Positions 41,401 to 53,892 of a stretch of DNA of 64,000 nt are shown piece after piece. Made by a program: the position numbers and the translations under genes. The notes below the pieces were generated by a model. The model was not told the origin of the DNA. It searched no databases and saw only the letters and a list, made by a program, of their open reading frames with translations. This DNA comes from Trichodelitschia bisporula (lineage: Eukaryota; Ascomycota; Dothideomycetes; Phaeotrichales; Phaeotrichaceae). The DNA lies in NCBI GenBank assembly GCA_010356995.1, contig ML996689.1, positions 585,228 through 649,227 on the forward strand. Direction: 5' to 3'. Every line of letters begins with the position of its first letter. Within the stretch, counting starts at the first letter, position 1.

Positions 41401-43384
41401 CGAAAATCCCCATGCCCGTGGAAGCCCATGTCTCGGGCTTCGTGACGCTGTGGCGCTCTCCGCAGGGAGAACGGGAACGCGCCGAGGAGGTCAATCCGTG
41501 GGAGTCCGTACTGGCGTCCGCATTTTTTCATCAAACATGGATAAGTCGCGGCCTACCAGCGCAGGCGAAGCGGCAGCGTTGGATGTACGGCTGAACAGCA
41601 CCAATACCCTCACGCTCTTGTAGGCGCGAGAGGGGATGTCGGCGGAATTATTTCCATTCCGGTCGCAGGGTCCATCTGGGTCTTATTCGGCAGTCTGATA
41701 GTCTCCTCCAGTGTGCCTGGAGGAGATCCCGTCTGTGACAAATAGCAAGCGGAACACCTGAGACGCAGTCGTGATGGTCGTGTCCTACGACACAAGTTGC
41801 GGCCTGTGTCATGCTCATCCGCGACTGGTAGAATCTTTGCGGTTCGTAATGTCGACGAGCGGGCAAGCTCTTCATCAGACTCGTGGCCGCGGGCAACCAC
41901 TGCTCGAACCTCATCCCAACCGGGTCCAACCGGGTGCTTGCGATCCGCTTAAGCTTCACTCCCAGTCGAAGGCCCTGAGCTGCCATTGTACTGGAAGTCA
42001 AAGTCGAATCCCGTCAACGCCGGGACCATGCTAAGGCGCTGTTCAATGCAGGTGTGCGGTTCGAAGAGCCTGAAGGCTGCGTTGAAATCTGTTTCGGTTC
42101 CCGGAAGGTCCGGAGGTTGGTAGGACTAAGGTGGTGTCTGAAGACTCGAATTCGAATTGTATGAATGTGACGCCATTTGTTGCCTCGTTCGACGGAAGGA
42201 AGGAGCTCCTGACAGGATCCTGAGGCGAGCTCCCTTAGGAAGGGACAACCAGCTTCTGGCAGACATAGGAGTGCTGATTCGGCATCCGGTTACATCTTAG
42301 GCGTGACGTTCGACTACGAGTTTAGGTTGAGAAGTATAAGCTTCGCCGTGGAAACAGTTGTCCGAGTCAATGCCAGCTTTAGAACACGGGAACATCTGGG
42401 GCACCCGCACAGACACGGAGCCCAAGACCGCCCGATAGAGTATCGACGCACCAACAGTCTTGTCGGCAGTCACCATTATCCAAGCGGCCTAGCTCTCGAG
42501 CGACGCGATGGACATCAGGGTAGGGCATTCTTCTATTCTTTGATGTTGAAAAGATCATCAGTCAAGTGCTTTACCACTAGCATATGGCTCAGGTAGCCAT
42601 TACGGAGCTCACCCCGCAGCACTGTACCGTGAGGAGCAGGAGGAAGATCAACCAACCCCAGACGCGCTAACTGACGGCGCGGGAAGCGTTGGACGGCTTG
42701 CCGGCTAGCAGATAGTTTCGGGCCGCGGCGTGGAGGAGTGGGGTGAAGAAGCGGAGAGATTGCGAATGATAAGTTTGACGCGAAAGCTGAAGCAAATAGG
42801 ACGTGCAGAATCTGGAATCGTTAGAGAGCTACCGTAGAAAGACAGAGAGGACAGCTTGTCAATCGGCAATTGGCAATTGACAGTGACATCCGCACGCTAT
42901 AACCTGTACGTGATGGCGCCTGCAGACGCCATGGCCGTTTTCTGTCCACTCTCTTCAACACTCCCTCCCGGCCTTCCCAAAATATTCTCCTTGCCGAGAC
43001 GAGACGAGACGGCCGCGCAGACGTGCAGAGAAGTGCTACCCTTGGATATGTACTAATGTAGTCATCCCGTCCCTATTCAAATCCACCCCAGTCTCCCCCC
43101 TCGCTCCCCCACGGTCCCACTCACCGCGCGTGTCGCTTGTCGCTTCGTAAACAATAAACAACCCCAAAAAAGGAGGGGAGAGCGCAAGAGACAGGTCTTC
43201 GTGTCCGAATTGAGATTTGCCGGGCATTGTCGCAAAGCGCAAGTCGCACCCGCACAGCTGGTCGGACTGTTTTTGTCGCACGGCAGTTCCCTGGCCCACC
43301 CACCGACCACCACACCCACCCTTGTATCCTAACCACAAATCCTAAAAAAACGAAGGACGAATCCCTTCCCCCGTCTGTCCCGTC
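41401..43384. other. 2 kb region without a supported gene
   Basis: Only short, unsupported open frames are present. A stretch at 42555-42600 resembles a tRNA 5' half on the minus strand but lacks a T-arm and a closing acceptor stem. The right end, from 43060, should hold the leader of the disordered-protein gene and is rich in C/T. Confidence 0.5.
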
Positions 43385-46340
43385 ATGCACCGCAATCAGA
43401 GATCCGACTCCATCCTGACTGCAGCAACAACAACGTCAGCGACCCGCAAGTTTGATCATCATCATCATCATCATCACAACAACCCTTCTTCAACCACCAA
43501 CATCCCCTCGCGCCTTGTCTACCCTAAGCACGACCGCGCTGCACGTTCCCTAGACAACCTCTCGAACATCCCTCTCTCAGCGCGACCCTCTACTGCTCCT
43601 TCGAATTCACAGCTTCAGCAACCACATTCGCTACAGGGGGCCAAGTCACCGTCACCTACATCCAAAGTCCCTCGAATATCCTTCAGCGGCTCGAATACAC
43701 CCTCGACGCGCTCACGTCAAGTCTCGTCGGCTTCCATCACCAAATCCGACTTCTCCGACCTAACGTCGCGCACGCGCATCCGCAGCTCCTCCATCCTGTC
43801 GCGTCCCGCCGCCATCACCACCAGCACCGTTCCACCTCCATCCGAAGCTGAGCCGCGCAGTCCCACGATAAAACGGCCGCCTGCGTCGTGGAGCAGCCAT
43901 GGAATAGAGACGTCGCATGGTCCCCCTCCTTCATTGATCACGCGCGGATCCTACCACTCAGACGTTTCGCGCCGAGCTCAGAACTCCATCCCCCCTCAAC
44001 ACCAACAAAAGCCGCATCTCTCTCAACCCGATAGAACCTCATCGCGTCCAGGCTCCGCCGGTGCCTCAAAGCCTAAATTATCTACCCCAACTTACAATTG
44101 GCCGCAATCGCCAATGCAGTCGTCGCCTCTCTCCCCGAAAGGGGGTACGTCCGACTACATCCAGTCTCTCAATGCTATGATCGATCGGTCACGGCAGCGC
44201 GTCAGCGGATACTCGGATGATGACATAACGGGCAGTGGGCCAAATTCGCAGGGATTCGATGGTGCTATGGATCATGACGATACTTTGGATGCATCTGGCG
44301 ATCTTTTTCTACGACTGGCGCAAGATGGTTCCGACAAAAAGGAAGCCTCCCCACATTTGCCAGAGCGAAGAACGGTATGAATTTCTTCTTCCATACTCCC
44401 CTTTCACATGTCCCACTCTCCTGCATGAAGTCTCGCAGCCAAGGACTAACTGTATGCAGTCACGGGGAAGATCAAACAAGCCACAGCTCTCCTCTCAAAC
44501 CATTTCATCTCGCCCGCGTCGAGACTCGAGTAGTCATGATTCCGGCTACGCCACGCGATCCGCCGCTCCCGCTGCAGAATCGTCCGTGAGAGACCATCGC
44601 AGACCCTCTGCTGTACTGTCTACCTTTTCCACATCTAAGAATCCGACCACAATGTCCGCCGATCAACGGTTCAGTGCCTATCGCAGCCGATACATGGCCT
44701 CGAATGCGCAGTCATCATCGCCCTCCGTCGTCTCATATCCCGTCCGCGAAACAGGCTCCTCCTACAGCCACCGTCGACCATCTGTTCCCGATCCAATCTC
44801 CGCCCTCGCAAGACCGCCCGTCTACCGACCCTCTCGTCTCAATAATACCGCAACAAGGGAGTTTGATGTTATGTCGAACACTGGATCGCCGTCCGAATAC
44901 CGCCGGACCGCCAGCTTACGCGTTGACCCTCGCGCCGAAGTTGCCGAGTCCGTGATATCTGCCGCGCCCTCAACCGTGTGGGACGAGCTGCACGAGCTCA
45001 AGTCGCGCATTCAGAAGATCGAACTGGCCGACAAGCCGTCATCCGGTGGGACGGGCACAGCGACCATGTCCATTGGCTCTGGTGAGCGCCCGAGGACAGC
45101 TACGACAGGGGTAACGACCATGTCCTCGTCACCTAAAGTCTCACTAAAACCTGGACAGTCGCCTAGTGACGTAGCCGCTAACACTGCAAATCTGCACCCC
45201 GTCCTCCGTCAGTCTCTCGCGCGATCAAAGACTCTGCTCAGTCCGGCACTGTACCGTTCCCTGGAAGCCATGACCAACGAGGCGCTGGAAATGTGCGTGT
45301 TAGCCAGCAATATGAACACGCAAGGCAACAACTACTCGGACAGCCCCGCCAACAACGGCGTTGTGACGGACCGCCACTTGCGGCGTAAAGCGGACAATGT
45401 CTGTCGCAACCTTGCAGACCTGTGCATAGCTCTCTGCGACGGCAAACTCGACGCTCCGGCCCCGCCGCCCGCCCCCACCACCGTCGTATCACCAACGGAG
45501 GTGCCGACGCGCAACAGTCGCGAAGTCACGCCCGCGCCACCACCCGCCCCTTCTGTGACCACGCCTCTCACCACCCGCGATCCGCCGAGTTCATTACCAC
45601 GCCATATCAGCGTCGACCCGGAGACGCCGGACAATTCCGCGCGATCGGCTCCGAGCCGGGCCCTGGATCGTGTGGAAGCGCGTCGCGTTTCAATGCTGGC
45701 AACGCATTCGCTAACGAACAGTCCGCGCGAAGTACCGCTGGTCACTACCACGCCGGCCAACAACCGCCTGCAGGAATATAACACGCCAGCGTCGGCGCCG
45801 GCGGGCTTGGCTGCCCAGCAGATTCTTTCGAAGACACCGCGCACGGGGACGGCATTGTTGCGAACGCGGCGACGAGCACAGGCGTTTGAGGACGACGAGG
45901 ATGATACCACGCTGAGGGCGCCGTCTCGGGCAGTTACTGAAGTGGGAGGCTTGCGGAAGAGGAGTATGCGGGTTGCGCCGACAGGAACGGTAGCGGCGCG
46001 CGAATACACGAGTCAGCATTCTATGCCTGGGAATGGTGGAAGTAACAACAATTCTCCTGGAAGTTTGCTACCTGGACCACGAAGGGCGGGGACTACTGGG
46101 CTTGGGTTGTCGATGAAAGCGGAGACTGGTCGCTCGGGGAAGTTCCTGGAGAAGCCGGTTGAGCTCTTGGGGAACGGAGAAGAAGTGGGAGACTTGAGGA
46201 GAAGGTCGCTGGGGCTGTATACCAGTGGAGCGCGGAGTAGTTTGGCGACGGGCCGGAGGGGGAGCTTCAGCAAGAAGGCGCGGAGTATGCTTGTGGCAGG
46301 CAGCGGCAGTGGAGGTACCGGTGGGGGTAGTGGGGAGTAA
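43385..46340 (+). CDS. Conserved filamentous-fungal disordered protein
   Basis: Two exons, 43385-44374 and 44460-46340 (85 bp intron with CTAAC branch site), give 956 residues. Almost the whole protein is Ser/Pro/Thr/Arg-rich and disordered, starting MHRNQRSDSILTA with a His7 run (DHHHHHHH) near residue 25. Two ordered islands are seen: TSDYIQSLNAMIDRSRQR around residue 258, and a helical segment beginning TVWDELHELKSRIQKIEL, continuing in LHPVLRQSLARSKTLLSP and HLRRKADNVCRNLADLCIAL. The same combination of an ELxxLKSRIxKLEL helix and a C-rich NxCRxL helix occurs in proteins listed as LPXTG-domain proteins in other Pezizomycotina, from memory; there is no sortase signal here. Many Ser-Pro and Arg-X-X-Ser sites suggest phosphorylation. 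A role as a cytoskeletal or septal scaffold is speculation. Confidence 0.8.
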
Positions 46341-49300
46341 TGGGACATGGTCGGCGAGGTGAGATGTGAGCACTGTAACAGTTTTCGTGGAGTTTTATCG
46401 TCTGGACGTTGGCTGGTGAAGGCGTACGGGCGGCACATACCCCCTTTTTGCATTTTCGCTCTCCGCTTGTCGTTTTTGGGTTGTTTGGGCGGTGGTTCTT
46501 TTTGGGGTGTTTGCGATCATGGACATGCTCGGTTCGGTGTAGTCTTTTTTTTGGTATGCGCCGCATGTTCACGAGGTCTTCAACGGCGAGCTCTTGGAGA
46601 TGGAGCAAGGGTCGCAAGGGACGCATATGCGGGTGGCGTTCACGAACATCACGCGCAAGGATTCTGATTTTCAACGTTCACGAAAGCAAAATCTTATCTC
46701 CTCATCATGTGCGCGAGGGGAACGGGGGCGTTGCGGTTTGGGTGAATGCGTTTATGGTGGGCTATGGCTAGACAGCGTTTGGCTTTGCAGCCGGTGATGC
46801 TAGCCGGCTTCCGTGAGCCGGGCCGGTGTATGTAGCTTCGGTTCATCAGTATATATTATTAGCGCCCACGCGCAAGGCGCGAGCGATTTGGATCGTATTC
46901 CAACGTCGCGTGGCATCTCGTCGTCATCGTGCAGTCTATCTTGCATTCGTATCTGCACATCGTCATCGCTCAGTCATCTCTCACCCGAACCGGTAAGGTT
47001 CTCAACATCTGGCTAGGCTCCTAAGCTCAGACACATTCCAAACACCCCTTCCTCTACGCATGGGACAGCCTCTAAGGGACAGGCGAGACCATCTAGTCCT
47101 TTCACTCACCGCGCCATCCGCGCTAGGGCCAGGCGTTCATCGAGCGAGGCGAGACGGCGAATATCGTATATCGCCGACGCGCCTCGGGGTGATCAGGTAC
47201 GGCTCGCGATCACTAGTTCTACATCGAAGGCACGGCCGTCGATATATTGAAGACTCACCTCGTTACCGCATTGCCGCGTTGCCACGCTGCCGCCCAGCCT
47301 TGCCTCTACCCGCAACGGTTCCTGCATCCGAGCCACCCTATGGTATGGCGTAGAGATGTAGGACCGGGCGGTGACGCCGGTTGTCGGTGTGGTTTGCTGC
47401 ACGCGTGGTAGTGTATGTCGGCTTAGACGGCGCGGTGGGACACGGCGCCGCCGATGCGCTATGGGTCGCGATGAGTGGTTGCAGAGGTTAAGGGGAACTG
47501 GTTGCAGACGCTGTGCTGCCTGTAGGCGGGATGACCGGTGCGGGCCGTGACGGCGAGATGATACGGGGATCCGAGTGGATGCAGAGGGGGGAATATTGGA
47601 GCGGGGAAGCCCCGATTAGGCACAGCTGCACGGTAAGGCTGAGTGGCGCTCGGCCGTTGCCAACGGCCGCGAGAGGGGACCGGCAAGGGCGGGGTTGGGT
47701 GAGACTGTCATACCGGGCGATATATCGACGACACTACGCTACTCGGAGCTGGGCGGCGGGGAAGGTGCTCCCGCTCTGTGAGCCGGTTTGCGACGGAAGA
47801 GGGCGGATTGGGGAACGGTTTGGGTCTGACGGGGAGGGTTTCTGGTATGTGGGTTTTGAGCTGTGGGTGCAGTGGTTAGTGGATGTTTCTTCTCTCCTCC
47901 AACCGTCTCCCTCCTCCCCGTGATGCAAAACACCTCCGTAACTCCCCACCCTCCCACCCCCTCTATTCTTTTCCGCGCAAGTTTGCGCCCCAAGGGCGGA
48001 GGCACGCAAGCTTCTGCCCACAGCTTCAGCCAAGTGACGCGCCCGCCGCGGCAGCGTGGACGGGCGAGAGTGTGCAACGTTACAGGTCGGCGTTGCCTTT
48101 AGCTTGCAGCGGGCGTGCAGAATCGGTGAAAGGCAGCGGGCGGGCACGATGGATGGGGCAGGTGGAAGTGTTAGGTGGAAGCGTTGCGATGGGGTTTGGT
48201 AGCACGATGGTGGCGGGCACGCACGCTGCGGGTAGCACATGTGGTGTTGTGCACGATGGCCGGTGTGTGGGCGGGCGGGCTGGCAGATGCATGGTTCGGG
48301 GGAGGGGGGAGGGGAGAGGGGATGAGGAAGTTCGTCCCTCGTGCAAGTTTGGGTGCTTATCGCCGAGGGCGGATCTCTCAATGCGATCATGACGCCGGCC
48401 CGTGATCAGGCCAAAGGCTTCGGAGCCTGTTGATGGGTGGGCGGGAGTGTCGGCGGTTGATGCAGACGAGGGCGCGGCTGTGGGGGCGGATGGGGGCGGG
48501 CATGATGCCCTCGTGGCCTGTCCTGGCCCTGGGCCGGCGGATGGGAGATGCAGATGCAGCGGGGGAGAGAGGCGTGCAGCGGGTGGTGATGCAGATTGAC
48601 TGCGAACCAGGTATCGGGCTGTATGATGGATGGGCGGATGGGCGGAGGGGAGTTGTGCTGTGGGATAGGGGATGGGGATGTACCCGTGTGTTTGGGCTAG
48701 GCTGAGGCTTGCTCCTCGAGGCTGAGGCTTGATGTTCGAGGATGGATGGAGGCGTAGAGAGTTGAAGGTAGATTGGCTTTTTTTTGCTTACCCGTTTCTG
48801 CACCGAAGATGGGATTGAAACCGGGTAGATGGTGGAGACGTGGGAGACGTTTGGAGACGTGAGGTGACAGTGTAAGGGGGAAGTTCCGAGTCTTCTCTTC
48901 CCCAATACGGAGTACAGAGTAGATTGCGCTTGTGATGATAAGCTTCCGCACAAACCTGGGATACTGCAAGTAAAAGATAGATCAATATGGACAAGGCAAT
49001 TAGTGCAAGGCCTAGCTCGAGGCCGAGCTCAGTCGCCTTTTCTCCCACTCTATCTCTCTCTACAGCAGTCTTGCAGCAGTCTTGCCCGCCCTCCTTGTTG
49101 TACTGTGCATGTTGTCGGATGTTACCCCCTGGACGCAGCGGTCACGGCGCCTCGCGTCTCTATTCCCTGCCCTGCGACGTCAACAAACAAGCCACCACAG
49201 CAATGTCGACTTCCACACCTCACCACTTCATCCAACAAGCTTGTGTTGTCAATATCTCCGAAAATAACACTCTGTGTCGCTATCGTCTACTGTTACCAGT

Positions 49301-50862
49301 CCACATCCTCTCCGCAGTGTACTTACCACGATGTACAGCAAACCTCAAGCCACACCCACGGGGCCGGCGCATAGCCGTTCGCTCCCACTTCGCCATTGTC
49401 GCGACACCACGAGTTTCATCATGTAACTCCCCATCGGCTCTCGCGCCGCCCTGGAAAGGCTTGAAGGCTTGAAGCAAAGCCTGCCAAAACCCGCTCCCGG
49501 GTCTTTCTCTGGCCCTTTTTGCCTCAGAACGTCGGCCTTGCTGTCGCCTCATTCGTTCTCCGCCGCACGGAAGTCCTTTTCGGTATCCTCCTCCCCATTC
49601 CTCGACACGCCTCTACACGCCTCGACACCTCCAACAACCCACCCTAACCCCGGCCTCTGCAGCGTTTGTGTGCGCGACGTGCCAGCTCACGTAGCTCTGC
49701 TAGCAAGAACAACCGCGTTTCCTCGCTCAATGCTGGCCGGCCAACTGTAGACGCTGTTCCCGCTCCCTAGCTGATGCTGTTTTTGCTTCTCCTCGTTGTC
49801 TATCTCTAGCTCCCCCCCCCCGATGCCGCTGCCGCTCAAAGCTCGGGCTCTGGCACACCAGCGAGATCAGAAAAAGGCATCCCGATACACACAATACACG
49901 CCTGCGTCTACCCCACCCCTACATCCCTCCCCCCCCCTCCCTCACCACCACCACTGCCAGCTGGCTACAGGTACTGTATCGTGTTGAAAGAAGCCTCTAC
50001 TCACCTCTCCCCTCTGCCGAACTCCACCGGTTCCAGATCCTAAAGGCCAAGAGAAATCGGACGCGGCTGTGCGTCCCGTCGTTGGCCGATGTCGAGTGTG
50101 CCGGTTTGACCTCGAATACTGTTTGGCTGATATTGCTGCCGACTCTTCGCCCACTTCTCCTAGACACCGGCCGTTCTGATATACAGAGACTCTGTCCCTC
50201 AATTCCTTTCCGCCCTCCTCCATCCCCGCTCACTCGGTCACGGCCCTCTTTCCTTTCGGTTTGCCATTATTCCTCTATGTCGGCGCACCTTTTGGCCACT
50301 CACTCCTCCCCTCCTTCCTCTGCGGCCATCTTCCACTCCACCCATCTCTCTCTGCCTTCTACCTCTTCTTCCCGCCTCTTCTCTGCACTGGTAGCTAGAT
50401 AGGTAAACTGGCCCCTCCCCCCTTTCTCCCATTCGCTATTCTTTAATCCCTCGTACACCGTATTCCCTTCATCCGTCACGAGGGCCATTATTTGCTAGTA
50501 CTACACCACACGCATTTTCCCTCGACATTCCTTGGCTGGTTCTCACCCTCCTCTTCCTCCAACCTGGAAACCCCAGCCCACACCAGTTCGACTTTCCATT
50601 CCTGTCCTGTAAGTCTCCGAAAGGCTTAGCCGCCCCTTGCTTGATAGTCTGTCCTCCGCTGTGAGCACCGCCGTCCACCACACCCTCCCTGCCTCCCTCG
50701 GCTGTGGCAATTGGGCAAGGCTAGCTAGGCTGGCCGTCCGAGTCCGAAAGAATCAGTGCCGGTCGGCCGTTATGCAGCTCGCTCTCAGTCCTGTCTGACT
50801 TTGGAAAACGAAGCAGGCCTCGGGCGTAGCGAGCAATCGCCTCCCAGCACATCCGCTGAAAA
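46341..50862. other. 4.5 kb pyrimidine-rich leader and promoter region
   Basis: No coding gene is supported. From about 47900 to 48700 the plus strand is G-rich; from 49000 to 50800 it is strongly C/T-rich, with many CCTCC, CTCTCT and TCCCTC runs. Direct repeats GGCTGAGGCTTG (near 48703 and 48720) and GGAGACGT (three copies near 48832-48865) are present. Long C/T-rich leaders of this kind are known upstream of developmental regulators in filamentous fungi, which fits the gene to the right. Short open frames on both strands look like shadows or upstream open frames. Confidence 0.5.
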
Positions 50863-53148
50863 ATGGAATTTAATGCGCTTCAACAGTACGTTTGTTCCCA
50901 TCCATTTGATCCATCTTCATTTCCACCTTATAAGCGGGTTGTCTGATCACATATAGACTCCAATCCGCCGACGGTTTTTCTTTCCTTCAGCAACGCTCCC
51001 GAAATGCTGGCCAGATGATGTACCCAGGCGGCACGTACTCGGCTGCGGCCACTCTTGGGCTTGCACGGCCTCCTTCGGCGGCACAGCCAACGCCGCGACA
51101 CCCCCCCACAGCCTTCTCCACGTGGACGCTAGGCACCGCCGCCGTGAAGCCATACCCGCATTTTCAGCATCGTGCCCAATTACTCGACCCCCGACCAGTG
51201 CAGGCTGACCTTGCGGCGTCGCGGGGTTTCAACCAAACACTCCGAGTGGGGATGCAGAATCCTCAGGGCGAGTACCTGCCGCAACCTAATGTGCCCCCTC
51301 AGGCTATACCCAAGCCTGCCTCGGATCAGAGTAGTACGTGTCGGCCTCGGTGTGCTGTCGCCCTGCTAACGTGACTAGACGGCTGGAGCCAGAAGCCTTG
51401 TAATAACGATTTCGACTTCCCGACGCTGGACCCGGATACTTCGGATCTCGGACACAACCTAATGACCGGTACTGAGGAGGAGACTGCTATCATCGACTTG
51501 CGGCAATATCCTAACTACGATCAGGACGCACATGACTTCAACCCGAGACGCATGTCCGAGTCGTCGTTCTCCATGTCGAGCAATGGGCACCTCGCTGATG
51601 TGCCAACATTCGAAGAGTTCACGCAAGAAGTGATGACAACCGAAGTTGACTGGAATCTCGACGGTGGTGCCCAACCCCAGGATCAAGGTCGAGGATCGAA
51701 CCAACTGCAGACCACGCAGCCTCAGCAGTCAAATCTCAGGTCCCCTATGCCTTCGCCCGGACGACCGGCCGCCCACGAACAGTCCGTCATCCGCACCAAC
51801 CGTTCAAGAACATCTCCTGGTCCTAGCGTGCGCGCCTCGCCATATACTCTCGATAGCCAGCGTAATAAGCGCTGGTCCACCGGTACATATGTTGGGACAC
51901 CGACGCACTCACGTGCGATGCACTACTTCAATCGTAATACCATCTACAGCTCCCCATTGAATCCGCATAACCCCCTCGGCTCATTTACTCTCGACAGCTC
52001 CCAGTCGCTCCACCCGCACATGTACGGCCAGTCTTACATGTCGGCACCGAACCCTCCACCTCTCTTCTCCTCAGCAGCCGGCTTCCCCGAGGCCCCCCGT
52101 CCACTCCCTTCGCAAGGCCTGTTCCGGCTTCTACAATCCTCACCCCTGGACCGTCTCCCAGGCCACCACCACACAACCCACTTCGCCGACCTCACCGACC
52201 CCCCCGATCTCTACGCCAGCATCGCAGCCGCAGCATCTGACCCCCCCGAATCCGACATGCACCCCTCAGACGCCGACCTCACGCCCCACGAGCAAGACCT
52301 ACGCTTCACCGGCGACTTGTACACCCCCAAATGGGTCCGCGGCCACGGCAACAAGCGCGAGGGCTGGTGCGGGCTGTGCAAGCCCGGCCGCTGGCTCGTG
52401 CTCAAAAACAGCGCCTTCTGGTACGACAAGAGCTTCACGCACGGCGTGAGCGCGGCGACGGGCGCGGCCTTCGCGGGGCCGAGGGAGACGAGGCGCACGG
52501 AGGGGAATTTGGATGTTTGGGAGGGGTTGTGTGGGGGGTGTGGGGATTGGGTGCCGTTGGTCAGTAGTAAGAAGAAGGGGACGACGTGGTTTCGCCATGC
52601 GTATAAGGTATGTTGGCCGACCTCCTGCGGGCGAGTTGTGGTCCCGTGATGGGGCGAGGCGAGGCTGACGGAGATAGTGTCACACGCATCCTAAGGTTAA
52701 GGACACACCTAAGCGCCGACGTGAGGCTTCGGCGGCGATGCGCACGCGGGCGGCTAGTACGTCGTGTTTGCCGCCGACGGCGGGGACGGTGCTGAAGGCG
52801 ATTGATGGGGAGGGCGTGACCAGTCCAGGATCGAGCACGACGACGGCGATGAGCGTGGCGACCGTTACCGGACAAACAACGACTGATACGCAATCTTCTC
52901 CCACTGGGGGAGGGAATGTCAAGTCTTCACCGATGGGAGACGGTGTCAAGCGCGAGGAACAAACGCCGTTCTCTACGCCGCACATTGGCCATCCGCCGCA
53001 GACGCCGGTGCATCCTATTACGTCGCATTTGGGGAGGGGGTGTGCGACGCCGTCGCTTTCGGGGAGGAGGGATAGTGGGTGGGAGGATGGGGGTGGGGTG
53101 CAGGTGATTGAGCAGGCGAATCAGCAATATCAGCAACAGCAGCAGTAC

Positions 53149-53243
<95 letters not shown>

Positions 53244-53634
53244 GTACCAGCAACAACAACAGCATCACAGTCCGCAGCATAATCAGCAGATGAACCCACC
53301 GCAGCAGATTAGCCCGATACAGCAGAGCCCGTTTGAGCAGTACAAGGAGGCGATGAAGCAGCGGCAAGGCGCTTTCCAACAGTACCAACAGCAGCAGCAG
53401 GGGTATTATCAGGTGCACCAGCAGCAGCAGCAGCAGTTCTCTCAGATGGCCCAGCAAGTCCAGGAGGCGTACCAGGCGCAGTTCCAGCAGCCGCAACAGA
53501 GTCCAGGGATGGTGCGGTCGCATTCGCAGACGCAGCCGCCGACACCGGTGCATCAGGTGCCCCAGAGCCAGAGGGGGAGCTTGGAAGGGTCGCCGCTGGA
53601 GCAGCAGCAGCCTCAGGGACAGCAGCAGCAACTC

Positions 53635-53705
<71 letters not shown>

Positions 53706-53892
53706 AGCACAACAACCACAACAGCAACAGCAACCGTCAGCATCGCTTCCGCCCGAAGATATTAGCCAGTTGGAGACATTGCAAGACCCGTTACAAATGC
53801 ACATGGGCATGCACGATCTGGGGCTCAATCTTGACGAATACGATGGGTTCAGGATCGATCCGTTTGAAGACCGGTATGCGGGGATGCTTTAG
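50863..53892 (+). CDS. Transcription regulator with Rua1 C-terminal domain and polyglutamine
   Basis: Well-supported exons are 50991-51333 (open upstream), 51379-52607 and 52678-53892. A start in exon 50863-50889 (MEFNALQQY, strong AAAA-ATG context) joins in frame through a weak GTTTGT donor to give 937 residues; the alternative start is ATG 51015 (920 residues). The centre, about residues 437-540, matches the Rua1 C-terminal zinc domain: LYTPKWVRGHGNKREGWCGL with CKPGRWL, SAFWYDK, HGVSAATG, LCGGCGDWV, TTWFRHAYKCHTH. Intron 3 falls just before the last Cys-His pair. A nuclear-type KRRR follows. The C-terminal 250 residues hold glutamine runs (32 Q at 53149-53244 and another at 53637-53705) and end in an acidic-hydrophobic segment (DLGLNLDEYDGF), a likely activation domain. 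The target process is unknown; Rua1 of Ustilago maydis regulates a glycolipid cluster. Confidence 0.85.
53107..53260 (+). repeat. CAG/CAA tract, first polyglutamine region
   Basis: Mixed CAGCAA and CAA repeats encoding glutamine broken by single tyrosines. The longest pure run is 32 codons (53149-53244). The alternation CAG-CAA followed by a block of pure CAA suggests replication slippage. Confidence 0.95.
53599..53733 (+). repeat. CAG tract, second polyglutamine region
   Basis: Mostly pure CAG codons encoding glutamine, with a few CAA interruptions, in the last third of the Rua1-type regulator. The codon make-up differs from the first tract, which is CAA-rich, so the two probably grew independently. 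Confidence 0.95.

Noticed and set aside
42555-42605. tRNA-like 5' half on the minus strand (GCTAGTGGTAAAGCACTTGAC)
   Set aside because: It resembles a D-arm and anticodon stem, but no T-arm with GGTTCRA and no matching 3' acceptor strand follow.
43385-46340. LPXTG cell-wall anchor protein
   Set aside because: The name is used for relatives of this protein in databases, but no sortase-type anchor, signal peptide or C-terminal span is present and fungi lack sortase.
46341-50862. Several open frames of 60-220 codons on both strands
   Set aside because: They overlap one another in different frames, are low in complexity, and show no domains or coherent splice structure.
52927-53733. Leucine-run and alanine-run open frames on the minus strand
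   Set aside because: They are the reverse reading of the glutamine tracts of the Rua1-type regulator.
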